From contig MNCI01021041.1 in assembly GCA_015680685.1 (NCBI GenBank), positions 166,864-230,863 on the forward strand: DNA of 64,000 bases, given 5' to 3'. The stretch is from Gnetum montanum. Taxonomy: Eukaryota > Streptophyta > Gnetopsida > Gnetales > Gnetaceae. The notes beneath the pieces are model-generated. The model was not told the origin of the DNA. It made no database searches and saw only the letters and a program-made list of their open reading frames with translations. The position numbers and the translations under genes are program-made. Shown one piece after another: positions 34,251 through 45,960 of this stretch; position 1 is the first letter of the stretch; each line of letters starts with the position of its first letter.

Positions 34251-35096
34251 CTTCTACATTGTCTAAGTCATGACAAAGTGCAAAAGGTGTTAGAATAGAT
34301 TCATTTTGGTGTATGTGGAGGTTGTTTAGGGTCATGGTCTCTAGTTGTTGGTATTATTTTGTTAGGTTATTGGAGACCTATGATGTTTAGGGATGTACAT
34401 ATGATAGTTATGTTTTGTGATACATGTTAATGTAATTCTTTACCTATTTATATTCCATTTTGAGAGCTTAGGATGCTTAAAATAATATGATCCTTCTAGA
34501 AGTAGGGTTTGGACCTCATAGGTTGTGTTAATCCCCCATCTTCTTCTAGCCATCATCTCATTTTGATAACTATTAAATAATTTACTAGGTGGGTTGAAGT
34601 TATTTCTTTAAAAAATGTAACTTCTAAGTATGTTTTTTATTTTAATTTGGATCATATAATCACTTACTTTGGTATTTCCCTTCACATTATAACTAATAAT
34701 GGACCTTAATTCAAGAGCAAAGAACTAGTTAAATTTTGTAATCAATACCAAATTACCTAGTCAATTTCATCTCCATATTACTCAAAATCCAATGGGCAAG
34801 CTAAATTAACTAATAAATCCGTCATCCATCTACTTAAAACCATGGTTGACAAATCCTAACACAATTAGCATACCCATTTATCCCATGTCCTTTTGATCCA
34901 TCAAACTACCTCTTGTAATGCAGTTGGCTGAATTTCATTCATGTTAACATATGTAATAGAAGCTATGTTGCTGGTGGAGCTATATGTGTCTTCTCTTCAT
35001 GTAATCCTAAACAATTGGATAACAGATAAGGAGAATGACAACATGTATTGTATTGAGCTAGACTCACGTGAGAAAAATCACATGCAAGAAGTAATA
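34250..35096 (+). pseudogene. pol: Integrase of element G, left part (split by D)
   Basis: Highly decayed core: FGISLHIITNNGP (second Asp changed to Asn), SPYYSKSNGQAKLTNK, then MLTYVIEAMLLVELYVSSL and DSREKNHMQEVINV, the segment that normally precedes the integrase C-terminal domain. The frame is cut at 35102 by the 5' LTR of element D. The rest of the C-terminal domain resumes at 59542, beyond the 3' LTR of D. Confidence 0.75.
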
Positions 35097-35101
35097 AATG
35101 T

Positions 35102-35982
35102 TGATAAAACCTTTATGCTAATGAGTTGCAATATTGTATCCATGATAGCATAGCTATGAATATGTCATTGTTGGTGCAATGTAGTGGGCCATGCTCATGC
35201 CTATAAATACCAACCCACCATTGTGTCAAAATGAACAATCTTTCACCAACACTTAGCTGAATTCTTATAGTTTGTTTTTTGTGATTTAGACTTAGTGATG
35301 GAGTGAATCCCCATAGTATGGTGCTTAATAATTGCATAGAATCTTTGTTTGAGTGGATTGTTCTTGGGCACAATTCATAACTAGAAATAAAGATAAAGAT
35401 TTTTTTCATCATTGTAGCATTTTAATTAACTTAATTTTACTTAGTTTAATTTTATCTTTTCACATGTTTACTTTCCTTAAGTCATTTATAGTTTCTAAGT
35501 ACTTTGTGTTTTCTACATGTTTTAGTAAGGCAATATAAGTCCGACTAGTTTCGAGTGTGAAGTGCAATTGTTTGGTAACTCAATAGTGAGTTCAGTTAAT
35601 TTTCTTAGTAGTGGATTTACTTGGTAATTACAATGATAGTTACGTGAGTCCTTGATATGTATGACTAGCTAGGAATAAATACTTATTGCTATAGGCTAGC
35701 ATAGATTTTCATTTTTGTTATACTTAGACTTAGAATTCATCTTTTCTTTCATTATGTTGGCACTTGGAAGATTAAAGCCAAACAACATCAACATATCATA
35801 TGCCTCATTGAGATTTAAATCATACAACTTGAGCTTCGCTAGCTCAATGTGAGAAGACAACAATCATGAACCTAACCTCAACTGCTAGCATACTTACATT
35901 GTTCACCCATGGATTATAATCATGTCACATGTGTACACTTGTGACTTACATGGTGGTTGTTGAAATACCCAATTGCTCATCA
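35102..35982 (+). repeat. 5' LTR of element D
   Basis: Starts TGATAAAACC and ends GCTCATCA; followed by one T and a primer binding site. The TATA box CCTATAAATACC lies at about 35200-35211. Homologous to 58833-59541. The left flank AATGT (35097-35101) is the expected target duplication; its partner is lost with the end of the 3' LTR. Confidence 0.88.
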
Positions 35983-35983
35983 T

Positions 35984-36003
35984 TGGCATGATTGCCAAGG
36001 ATG
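35984..36003 (+). other. Primer binding site of D (tRNA-Asp type)
   Basis: TGGCATGATTGCCAAGGATG. Plant tRNA-Asp would give TGGCGCCGTTGCCGGGGAT; the differences are mostly C-to-T or G-to-A, as expected after methyl-cytosine decay. tRNA-Asp priming is typical of Athila and some other plant Ty3/gypsy elements. Confidence 0.7.
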
Positions 36004-36127
36004 TGTTAATGTTTGCTAAGTAGTTGATCTTACAAAATTCATTATATCAAGAATCATAAAGTATATCTTTTACACTTAAACTAGCTTCTTCAAAAGTACA
36101 CACATACTTAAGTGTTAAGCACTTAAG

Positions 36128-37239
36128 ATGGCTTTCACAACTAAGAAACAATTACCACTTGCTAATGAATTTAAGAAGAGTCACAATAGGGAGTATAATG
36201 AAGAATATTGAAGTGCACCAATGTAAACTAGAATTTCCAATGCTCACACTAATTCATACTATTTAAACTTCACATTTTTTTTCACTAGGATGAATAGCTT
36301 AGATGGAGAAATTTACAGGGTAACACTGTCTTACCTCTGGAATGTTCTATATTGTCAATGCTTCAAGTAATCCTTATGAGGTCAAACCTTGGCCATGTGT
36401 AAGAAGGTTACCACAACACCAAACACATGATCAGGCCATACCAACCAATAGGGGCTCAGGTACGAAGGGATGCTACCATGAAGAGAAGACATAAGCATGC
36501 CAAGGGGAAGAAAGTACCTTAAATAGTTTTCCTAGAGGAGAAAGAAAAAACTATATTTCAAATGAAGAAATTCTATCAAACTTATGAATCTAATTCTCAA
36601 ACACAAATCATTCATATTGATGATCCCATCAAGATACAACTACATTCAACTCTTGTAGAAACACCTAGAAGAGATATGAAAGAATCCAAACTTAGGATGA
36701 ACTCAAGGCTTAAGACCTTCATTAAATCAAAAAGAGATGAATCAAGAGGTCATAGAAGGAGAACTAGCTAGAACCATTCTTCAACTCATTCCTCTTCTTC
36801 CTCACACTCATCCATGGATTCTAATAGGAGAGAATGAAGACTAAGGGATCATGATGTGGAAAGATGAAGAGATCATGAGAGATATGCACGTCGAAGAAGA
36901 TATCCTAATGAAGAAGGAGATAATCATGAAGAAGAGCTGCCAATGAAATTGCAATAAAAAAGTGCTAAAAGTGTAGTAACTATACAAGATGATGTAATAT
37001 CAAGCAAACCAAGATGCTGGAAACATCCTTTTTTTAAGGCAAGTCTAGAAAAACTTCAAAGAATGAGGGCTTTAGCTAATTCTATCCCACCTACACACAT
37101 TCCTTTGAAAAGCACTATGCTTCCATTATCTGTCAATAAGAATATAAAAAATTTCATGCTCACTCAAAAAATAACTCATTGGATAAAAGCAGGGGCATTT
37201 TCCAAGAAGAGAATTGACAAGGTGTAGTGATTGAAAAAT
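36128..37239 (+). pseudogene. gag: gag N-terminal part of element D, decayed and interrupted
   Basis: Begins MAFTTKKQLPLANEF at 36128 with an in-frame ATG 145 bases after the LTR. A basic, Arg/Ser-rich stretch follows (36560-36900: RMNSRLKTFIKSK, then RRTS and SSSHSS), and then a helical part (SLEKLQRMRALANS). Multiple stops and frameshifts. Ends where E2 is inserted (37245). The Arg/Ser-rich content and position after the primer site suggest gag; no classic gag core or zinc knuckle can be recognised in the fragment. Confidence 0.5.
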
Positions 37240-37244
37240 TTAGT

Positions 37245-38628
37245 TGTTGGAAAACTGAAGATCTTAGCTAGAATAGCTTGAACCTTGGACCCCAAGGGAC
37301 TCTGAAAAATAGGATATGAGGTTTCCTAGATAGTCTTGTTGATCACCCATGGACTTAGAAAGTGTAAAGAAGGATAATCAAATAAAAACATAATGTAGAA
37401 CTAAAAAATAAATGCACAGAATGAAAAACAAATCTATGCTAACTTTCATAACAAACAAAATTGTAAACTTTATTATGATAATAAGAAATAAAGTTTAGAA
37501 ATGTGTACAAGGGATGCCTGAGAAAGAAAAGGATTCACTTTGCTAGGGGTTTTGAATTTGTTGAAACTAGTAGCTTTGGTTGTCATAGTTAGCTCCATGA
37601 TCCAGATGCTCCACAACTCCCAAGATTGAAAAACCTTGTTGTACTCCTTACTAGATCTACAACATTGGTGGTGTAGGGGGTAAGATGTGTGGGGGTTTTG
37701 GACTACAAAGAAGAGCCACGTTGGGGGTATTGATGCCTAGGTTGCTCAGCATTGCTACAAAACATCACACAATCTCACGGGTGTAATAATGGTCACAATG
37801 ACTATGGGTTCCACGTTGACAATTACTTCAAAAACCTTGTATTTGTGCTAAGTTTTCAAAGCTCTTGAATGCCAAATAAGTGGAACCTTTTCATGGTGTT
37901 GGAGCTTAGTTTTTATAAGTTTCATGATCATAAATTTTGCTACAAATTTCCATCCTAATTGCTAATAGATTGATGTCACATGCAAGTGTTGCAAGTTTCC
38001 ATGTATGGTAAGTTTTGACACCCCCAAGGTACTAAAATCATTTCAATTACCAAAAATAGTAAATGGAGATTTTACCCATGCTAGCTTCTTTCACCCATGT
38101 TGGTCTTCTAGGAGCAATGTTGGGGGTATGACACCCATGTTAGGGGTATAACACCCACATTGAGATTGTTGAGCAATGCTAGGAGGCAAGACCAATGTTG
38201 GGGTGTTGGGAGTTTAACCCCCCAACATTGGGCATAGGTGATTCCAACATAGAAAAGGTTATACCCTTCAAAAAACCCATGAAAATGCCAATTTTGGTAG
38301 TTTGAAAGGCAGTTTTCATGCCCCAAGCCCAAATATAGGCATGATATGACATTTTTCACTTAGGGGTTAAGGCTATGACCACTTCTAAGGCATTTTTTCA
38401 GCCCAAAAAGTTAAGATATGTGAAATTTCATCTTGTGAATTACAGTCTTCACATTTTACAATGAATTTTTAGCATTGGGTTTCATGGGGTGAAAGCTACA
38501 ATGCCAAAAGATTACAACATTAGTTTTCTTGGTGGTGTTTCATTAGCCCCTATTTGTTGGTATCTTGAGGATTGAACTAAGAGGCATCAACAAAGAATAC
38601 AAACATCATTGGAAATTCATCACCAACA
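37245..38628 (-). repeat. 3' LTR of element E2
   Basis: Minus orientation. The left edge reads TGTTGGAAAACTG (the LTR end CCAACA on the other strand), the right edge ...CATCACCAACA. Bases 37240-37244 (TTAGT) are the expected target duplication on the left. Homologous to 28543-30223. Contains hairpin-forming CCCAACATTGGG-like words at 38100-38240. Confidence 0.85.
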
Positions 38629-39700
38629 TTCCCTCTCCATGTTTGATTTAATAGTGTCAAACCATGCTAAGGAGTGCTTATGATAATGGGATAAGGCTAT
38701 CATGAGGTTGTAAAATTTATAGGTTACATTTGGTTATGAGGGTTAACAACAAGTTTCAAGTACTAACATCATGGCTATGATATGAAACTAGCATGTTGAT
38801 AAATCAATTAGGGTTTTGTGCATCATGTTTTCAAAGTGTTGATCACTTAGTAATGTGATTGAGAACCCAACATCTCATTCCAAAGTTCTTTTGGCCATTA
38901 GGCTACTCCCTTTGTATGTTTGGAGCCATCGATCTATCTATTGGTCTTTATCGGCCTTTTAACTTCTTGGCAATACTTTCCCATTTTTTGTGGGGTGAAA
39001 CCTTCATTGGGTTTCATTACCAAGGTCAATTTTACTTGGTTTTTCCATCGAATAAGATGTATTACACTCAATGGACTTGATGGTTTTCCCGTTGAATGAG
39101 ATGTGTTACATTCAATAGACTTGATAGTGGAGCATGGTGAAGGAATGTTGTATGGCCATAATGCATGAGTGTCAAACATAGGACATCATTGTTGCTTAGG
39201 GAAGGAAGGTTATTATTAGGCTATGGGATTGGAATCAAGGAGAGGTGTTATGAGTGAAGTGGAATAAGCACTTTCGGCATGGTAGGACAAACTCACCAAA
39301 TCTTGCACATTAAGGTTACATTGTGACTTGTTGTTGTAATGAATTGCAACTCCACAATGAATCTAGGCTTCATCCTACAAGCAAAAATCCAAGAGAACAA
39401 AAAAATAAGATAAAGAAAACATGTTGTTACATGATAATGCATAAGGTCATATAACATGTTTAGAAAACTAGGCTACCATATGCCACTCATGTTACAAAGT
39501 TTGATAGTCCATCTATTGTGCAACAAAGATGGAAAGAGGTCATGTAGGCTTAGTTGTTGTTCGTTGCTAAGGTTGTCAATGTCAATTGTTGGTTCTCACA
39601 AGTTACATGTAGTAGGGATTTAGGTAGGAATGATTGATTAGATTGGCCAACTCATTCTCATCCATGTTTGAGAGCCAGCTTTGAGGACTAGGTCTTCTTC
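38629..39700 (-). other. 3' tail of E2
   Basis: Non-coding. The polypurine tract is at 38629-38640 (TTCCCTCTCC on the plus strand). Shares blocks with 27561-28542. No gene seen. Confidence 0.55.
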
Positions 39701-40650
39701 CTTGATCTTGTGCTTATTCAAGTTATGGTGGTGTTGTTGTTTTTACCTCTCTTGGTACCACTCGATGTGAGCAAGCATTCATACTTGCTACTCTTCCACT
39801 GAGTCTAGATCCATGCTGTGTAGCTCCTTGTTAAGTTCATTATTGATGAAGTCTAATAGGGCTACTCAAAGTGATGGCACCTACAATTCAAGAGGTAAAA
39901 CAACTTTAGAATCATAAACTAGGCTATATGGAGTTACACTAGTTATGGTTCAGAAGGTGGTTCTGTAGGCCCAAAGTGCATGGATAAGCTGCTCATGCCC
40001 AAGGTGGTTTGCTATTATTCAGCATGTTCTTGAGAAATTTTATAATGACCTTATTACTTGCCTTGGCTTACCCATTGGCTTGAGTGTAATATGGTGATGA
40101 GGAGGAATGGTTAATGCCTAGGTCATGAAAAAAGTCTTTCATTTCTTGGTTACTAAATCATGGTTCATTATCTATGACTATGGTCATAGGTATATTGAAA
40201 TGGGCTACTATGTTATCCAATGTAAATTTACAAACTTATTGAGAAGTTATTTTCCTTAGGGGAATAACTTCAACCCATTTCTTAAAGTATTTAGTTATAG
40301 TGATGATAAAGCTATGCCCGATGGAAGACTTAGCCATTATAGGCTCATGATATATAACCCCCACTATTGAAATGACCAAGTTATCTAAGTAGTATGCAAC
40401 TTAGTTAGTGACACGCCTATAATTTTGCTATTCCATTGGAAAATGTCATAAGTTTTAAGTTTTTGTAGGCAGTTGCTTTCCATATAGGGCCAATAATAGC
40501 CTAGTTGTCTAATCTTAGAAACCATGGCTCTAGGTCCATTATGTCCTCCATATACATCCTCATGAACTTGCTCTAGGATTGTGCAAGCTTCAGCTCTTCC
40601 CAAGCACACTAATAATATGCCATCATAGGATTGTTGACATAATGTGTTAT
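39700..40650 (-). pseudogene. pol: Integrase of element E2, decayed
   Basis: Minus strand. The zinc-binding region at 40600-40450 is well kept (HEDVYGGHNGPRAMVSKIRQ, LGYYWPYM). The core is partly deleted or scrambled between 40330 and 40020. HALWAYRTTF and YSLVYDSKVVLPLEL mark the rest (about 39990-39900), and KIKEEDLVLK the C-terminal domain near 39690. Same family as the integrase of E1. Confidence 0.8.
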
Positions 40651-40699
40651 CACCTACTATGACATATTGTTTTGACTATTTATGTACTAATCCTTTTGA

Positions 40700-41106
40700 G
40701 CAATAGTTAGGCCTTGTGAAGGTTCACCATGGATGAGGTAAAACTTGATATCATCATACCACTCCTTTGCAAGAGTTGTGTGAACTATGGCTATGGAGTT
40801 ATCTTCAGTGTTTTATGTGATGGCAATACCACAATTCATAGTTAACGAAGGCAATTTGCTAAATACATTTGGCATCACACTAAGGGCTAGCATTGAAATG
40901 GCATTGGCTAGTGTGTTCTCGGTTTAGTGTATATGTTGGATATCAATCTTTGTAAATTGTTGTAATAGTTTTTTTCCTAGGTCATAGTACGGTTGGAAAT
41001 GTTTAGCTTTACATGCATAAACCTTAGTTATTTGGTTAACCACAAATTGTAAATCACCTTTGATCATTAAGAATTTTATTATTTGGTCACGAGATACCAT
41101 CATTAC
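40700..41106 (-). pseudogene. pol: RNase H C-terminal half of E2
   Basis: Continues the RNase H frame that stops at 49773 on the far side of element C: KGDLQFVVNQITKVYACKA near 41060-41000, then QQFTKIDIQHIH and NTLANA, the standard end of a Ty3/gypsy RNase H. Removing C together with one ATTAC copy restores an unbroken frame across the junction, which fixes the insertion event. Confidence 0.85.
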
Positions 41107-41959
41107 TGATGAGTTATCATTTTGTTGGCCACGATATCGTAGATGCGATATCGCAGCCTAGATGCGATATCACATACGTGATATCATAGCTTGTCTAGTC
41201 ATCTATAAATAAGAGGTAGACAGATCTGGTAGGAGTTTTTGAAGTTTTTGGAATTTTTTAAGTTCTTAGAGTTTAAGTGTTAAGTTTTAAGTAGGTCCTC
41301 TCTCAACCCTTCTCTCCCAGTGTATGCCCGCAGTGTGGTGATTGTAATTGTATAGAATCCTTATTCGAGTGTGACGTACTTGGACATGCACATGATCAGT
41401 AATAAATATTGAGATTACTTCATCATTGTAGCATTCACTTAGTTTAATTATTTAATTGTTATTGTTATTTACTGCTTTTGTAGTTAATATCTCTCTACCT
41501 TTAACTCCTATTAAATGCGAAATGAGTATGACTTGATCACGAGCATTTAACTGTGACTACTTGGTAACCCAGTAGCATACCTAGGATCTACGCTTGGTAA
41601 TCCTAGTGGTAGTTGTGCACGAGGTCCAAGATGTGTATGGATGATTAAGGAATGGATGCTCATCGCACTTAGGCTAGCTTAGATTCTCTCTCACCCTCTC
41701 TCTCTCTCTCTTAGCTTAGTTAATATTATTTTCCATCATACCTAGGAGTAGCATTAGTGTAGGAACACATCATACACCTCACTCTAGACTAAACCATACG
41801 TGAAAAAGTTAATACTAGTCTAGGTGGGAAGACAACGAACTACTACCTACAAGTAACTGTTTGGATACCACAACTAGTCCATCTACGGAGTTCAACCAGA
41901 TCGCATGTGAAACACTCATATTCGTATGGTTGAGTGTAGGAGTACCTCGTTACTCATCA
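41107..41959 (+). repeat. 5' LTR of element C
   Basis: Starts TGATGAG, ends CTCATCA. Upstream part carries four GATATC half-palindromes (41128-41186), then TATAAATAAG at 41204-41213. It is 853 bp; the 3' LTR is 822 bp, mainly for a deletion in the GATATC block. Confidence 0.93.
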
Positions 41960-41960
41960 T

Positions 41961-41980
41961 TGGTGCTGTTGCCAAGGATG
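41961..41980 (+). other. Primer binding site of C (tRNA-Asp type)
   Basis: TGGTGCTGTTGCCAAGGATG, one base after the LTR. It matches the plant tRNA-Asp primer site except at positions explained by C-to-T or G-to-A change. Confidence 0.75.
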
Positions 41981-42100
41981 GTGCTAGTCATCTAGATTAG
42001 TTAAATCATACAAGGTCGCTCTACAAGAATTAACGATATATCTTCTAGGAAGAAATAATAATAAAAAGTCACATATAAATTCACACACAATTGTACAACC

Positions 42101-43215
42101 ATGCCTCTCCTACAAGACTATGATAATGCCATACCTAGTGAGGAAATTCATTGGAGAACCAACGAATTATATGATAATGAAGATTGGAGTACGCAATCTG
42201 AAGTGGGGGTTTCTTATACACATAAATGAAGGCAACATCATCCCAATGCATGAAAGCATAATTTACTCGATGACAATGAACCCCTACTGGCCAGTACAAG
42301 CCTAATGCAAATACAAGAGGCTATTTGAATCTCCCGTAGGCATCGTAAAGAGAGCCACCTACCCAGGATCGATTTAAACAACTTTTCCAATCTCTCAAGA
42401 GGCTATGAATTAGATCTGCAACAACATTTACAAGTCTTCTACAATGTCTATGCATGGAACAACATTGATAAAGGGTGGCAAAAACTTAAGCTCTTTCCTA
42501 TGACACTCGTTGGCCAAGAAAAAGTATGGTATAGATTGTTAAAACCAAATTTAATATGACGTTGGCCAACAATGGTGGAACTCTTTAATGAAGGATATCA
42601 AACCTATGCAAGAGTGTCGGCCTTGAGGAAACAAATCCAAGAGTGGAAACAAGCACAACATGAACCCTTGGACATGGCCTTAGAAAGATATTATGCACTG
42701 TTAAATAATTGTACAGGCCATGAGTTCTCCGAGGAAAGGCTAATGTACCATATCATTGATGGACTTTGTGATGCAACAAGAGAAACCCTAGGGATGTATG
42801 CCTAAAGTCAACTAAACAAACTACGAACCCATCAATTCCAAGATCTTATTAAGCAGGTAGCAAAAGAAGAAGGAGAAATGTCTAGATGGGAGAATGTTGA
42901 AAAAAATCAACGGGACCAAAATCTCAACTTAACAGAGGTCCATAATCACAAAAAGGAGAAATCAACCTATCTAAAGGAGGAAAAACCATCTTTGCCAGGA
43001 CAACACTCACTAGAAGAAGTCGAGGCAAAGATCAATAAGATGTTGAAATGGACACATAAAAAGTGTGGAGAATATATCGATATTATTGGAGATAGAGTTT
43101 TGACAACCTGAGAAGTAGGAAAAAATGTCATTAGACAATCAAAAAGAAGGGATGAAGAAAATAAGAGCTCAACTGTCAATCGTACATATGAATGCAACAT
43201 TTTTCTATACGATCA
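42101..43215 (+). pseudogene. gag: gag of element C, decayed
   Basis: ATG at 42101 (MPLLQDYDNAIPSEE). One frame, broken only by stops, runs to about 43215. The middle (42440-42800) has the gag-core layout: WNNIDKGWQKLKLFP, LVGQEKVWYRLL, then ALERYYALLNNC and RLMYHIIDGL. A Lys/Glu-rich helix follows, and near 43195 CNIFLYDHPKG, possibly a degraded zinc knuckle. Stops near 42218, 42305, 42557, 42803 and 43109 fit CAA, CAG, CGA or TGG decay. Confidence 0.7.
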
Positions 43216-44090
43216 CCCCAAGGGCTAGTGTCCAATCCTGTTACAATTATATGAGCATTGGGGAAGCATGTTACACCTAGATTTTGTACAGAGATACTGT
43301 GTTTGATCATAGTGGCAAAAATCCTAGTCGTGGGGGAAGCCACCCCTAAACTAGAGATACCCTTTGTATCATCCAAATCTAAATGCTTACCTAGTTCAAC
43401 ATCTTGTTTCCACAACTAGGTCAACATACTCTATCTCGCCGCATTATCATTCTCCTCAATACTATCAGCCCATGTCTTCAACACAACCACCGCCTTGTGA
43501 ATCTTACACTTCTCCTAAATTTTGAAATTCTCATCCTCTCCCTCCTTCTAATTGCCACCAACTGTTCTTGAAGTGTCTGCACCATAGCAACAACCTACGA
43601 ATGTTACTTGTGCTACTATTTCCAACAATAGTGAGAGACCTCCTCAACATCGAAAGCGTCCCTTCTTTAGACTTGATTGTAGGAAGGGACAACATAGTTC
43701 CAAGTTCACTTCATTCTCCAACTTAGCACAAGTCTTACACTGTGGTGCACCCTTCTCTTCGAACCCAATGCCTTGTGTCACTTCATCAGGGCCACCAATT
43801 AACACTCCAACAACTATACGACCTAATGAATACAACCGTAGAGATCGACATCCTGATCCTTGCATACCATCTTACAGTCTTAAGTATCGTAGTGGGTCAA
43901 CTCTTTACCTGGAAACCACATCTTACAAATTGCCCCACTATGCTTACTATAATCAAGTGTGAACCCCAATGGGGTAAGTATGACCAAGTTTCAATATTTC
44001 CAACATGCAAGGATCCTCATCTTCCATTTATTAGTCCTCGCCATGATCAACCGTTTAGTTATGGGGGAAATCCCCCATTCTAATAATGAG
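43216..44090 (+). pseudogene. C-terminal gag remnant of element C
   Basis: Pro/Ser/Tyr-rich frames (SISPHYHSPQYYQP near 43440, then PSYSLKYRSGSTLY near 43870) resembling the low-complexity C-terminal region of plant gag proteins. Frameshifted. No catalytic motif of protease or polymerase is seen before coding potential stops near 44085. Confidence 0.4.
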
Positions 44091-45454
44091 CAAGATTAAT
44101 AAACATTTTTCATTTTCTTTAATTTTACAATTTTTGTTTTTCAGTTTTTCATTTTTCGATTTCTTATTCTACCTTTTTCTCTTATTATCTTTTCATCTTT
44201 TTATAAGTAATCTCATCTGCAAATAAAACACTCATGTGGCTCATTGGTTGAGGTGTGTTCTATGTTGTCAAGTCTCGAGTGATCAATTATTTGGAGAGTG
44301 AGCCCATTACACCCACTCATCCATTCTACAAATAAGAGGTTCTATTCGAGGGTACAGTGATATTCTTGACATTCTTAAAACTTAAATTTAATTTTTTGTT
44401 CATTGTACCTAGAATGAAAAAGGATGGATCAAGAGGGAATGATTAGGATGTGACATCAAGGGGACTTGTGGATTCTCTTTGGTGACGTCTGTGAGAGTTA
44501 TTACGCAACATGGTTATATTAAGATCCTTGTAGATCTAACGCAAAATGGGAGTAAGAGTAATTAAAAGGCACTTAAAAATTCAATGTTGTTCTAGGGGGT
44601 CCCACTGGAAAGACATGCACCCATTCCTGAAGGTTGGTGGCTTCTTTGGACTCATAATCAAAAAAAAAGAAGAAGAGAGGAAGTGCCACAAAGCAAAAAT
44701 CACTCCTCCCTTGAACAAAATGCCAAGTGATCGTATGCCTTGTTGTTATGGTACTCTCATAGTTGCTCATCCTGAGATGACCCAATGCCATGTCATTGAT
44801 CAGAGGAATGGACTTGGTCCGAATCTTTGAATGACGGGTTAATGACACATTAATCATTCTTTACACATAGGATTCACTATGCCCTAGGTCAATTACCTCA
44901 TGTCCCAATCTCTACAATCCCCTTTGTAATCCATCTCATCTCGTTGTTCATATAATTTTTGCTCATGTCTTGTGTAGCATAGAATTTTGACCTCACTCCT
45001 GTGATACTTACATGTGTGTGTTTTGTGGAATCAGTGTGGGTTACATTTAACTCTTCAAGTGCCCATGGACACTTTTAAGTATGGTTACGTAAGGGCATTA
45101 TAGGTTGAAACTTGCTTTAGGGAGGACCCACTTGCATAATTTTTGTAACTTGCACTCCTAACACATCTTCCACACACCATTTATTACCCTCAACATATCT
45201 TCAAAAATGTTCTTTCCCTTATTACTACCCCTCTAATTCAAACGTTCCTATAAACCATTACATAGCCTTTTTCTCTCCCTTACCACCTGAGGCCCTGATT
45301 GATACATTCCACACCCTTGTACTTATTCGTGCCTTCAAGAACTAGTTAAATTACCTTGGAACCCTTAACACTTGTCCACATGTCCTTAACTTCCATTGCA
45401 ATTTCAAGAAAATCTTAAAAATTTGATATACTTCATTGTGTCCTAATATTGATA
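44091..45454 (+). other. Non-coding middle of element C
   Basis: T-rich start (44100-44220), then sequence shared with D (44440-44500 against 54100-54160: GACATCAAGGGGACTTGTGG, differing at a few bases). Frames at 44546-44857 show no recognisable domain. Likely intervening region, and possible 3' end of the gag transcript. Confidence 0.5.
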
Positions 45455-45525
45455 GGCCGTGATATCGCGTACACGATATCATGTACATGATATCGTGTTA
45501 CCAAAACCTATATATACATGACCCC
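45455..45525 (+). promoter_or_regulatory. Internal promoter-like block of element C
   Basis: GATATCGCGTACACGATATC at 45461-45480, then ATGTACATGATATCGTG, then CTATATATACATGAC at 45509-45523. This repeats the order found in the LTRs of the same family: GATATC palindromes 20-40 bases before a TATA box. It lies some 440 bases before the second ORF. A role as the promoter of that ORF is inferred from layout. Confidence 0.55.
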
Positions 45526-45737
45526 CCTGCACCACTTAACTTTATTATCAACTATTCATGTGGGGGGAGTTTTTCAAATTTCTCTCTACAACTTGTGATT
45601 GTGTGACCCTTGCTTTCATATCCATATGTTGCTCGTGTGTCCTCCGATTTCCATTCTATTTGAACCTACTTGAACCTAGAGTGTTCAGCTTAGTCGTGGG
45701 GGAGTGGCACATGCCGAATAGTGCGACATTATTAAAG

Positions 45738-45960
45738 GTAATTAGTTATAACATTAAAGATAAACGTGCCAAAAAAAATTTCATCCCCTTAGTTAGACCG
45801 GGAAACTAAAATTTGGAAACCACCTGAGTAAAAAGGACTCACTATTATAATCTTTTGGGAAACATCACACGATGATAAAAGAAATTCATTAAGGCAAGTA
45901 GTAAGGTATAACCTAACCTCGGAAACAACCTTACTAACGATTGGCCCCGTGTGATTGCAG
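45738..45960 (+). other. Leader intron before the second ORF of C
   Basis: Donor AAAG/GTAATT at 45738, branch-like TTACTAACG near 45931-45939, acceptor GTGATTGCAG ending at 45960, directly followed by ATG at 45961. In D the ORF likewise starts immediately after GATTGTAG (55857). An AG joined to ATG in both elements points to a spliced leader. Confidence 0.55.

Noticed and set aside
41690-41712. CT-rich run as a pyrimidine microsatellite or promoter element
   Set aside because: Short, imperfect and within an LTR body; the same place in the 3' LTR is shorter. Ordinary slippage.
44546-44857. Open frames of ~94 codons on both strands in element C
   Set aside because: Poly-A/T containing, with no conserved counterpart kept open in element D.
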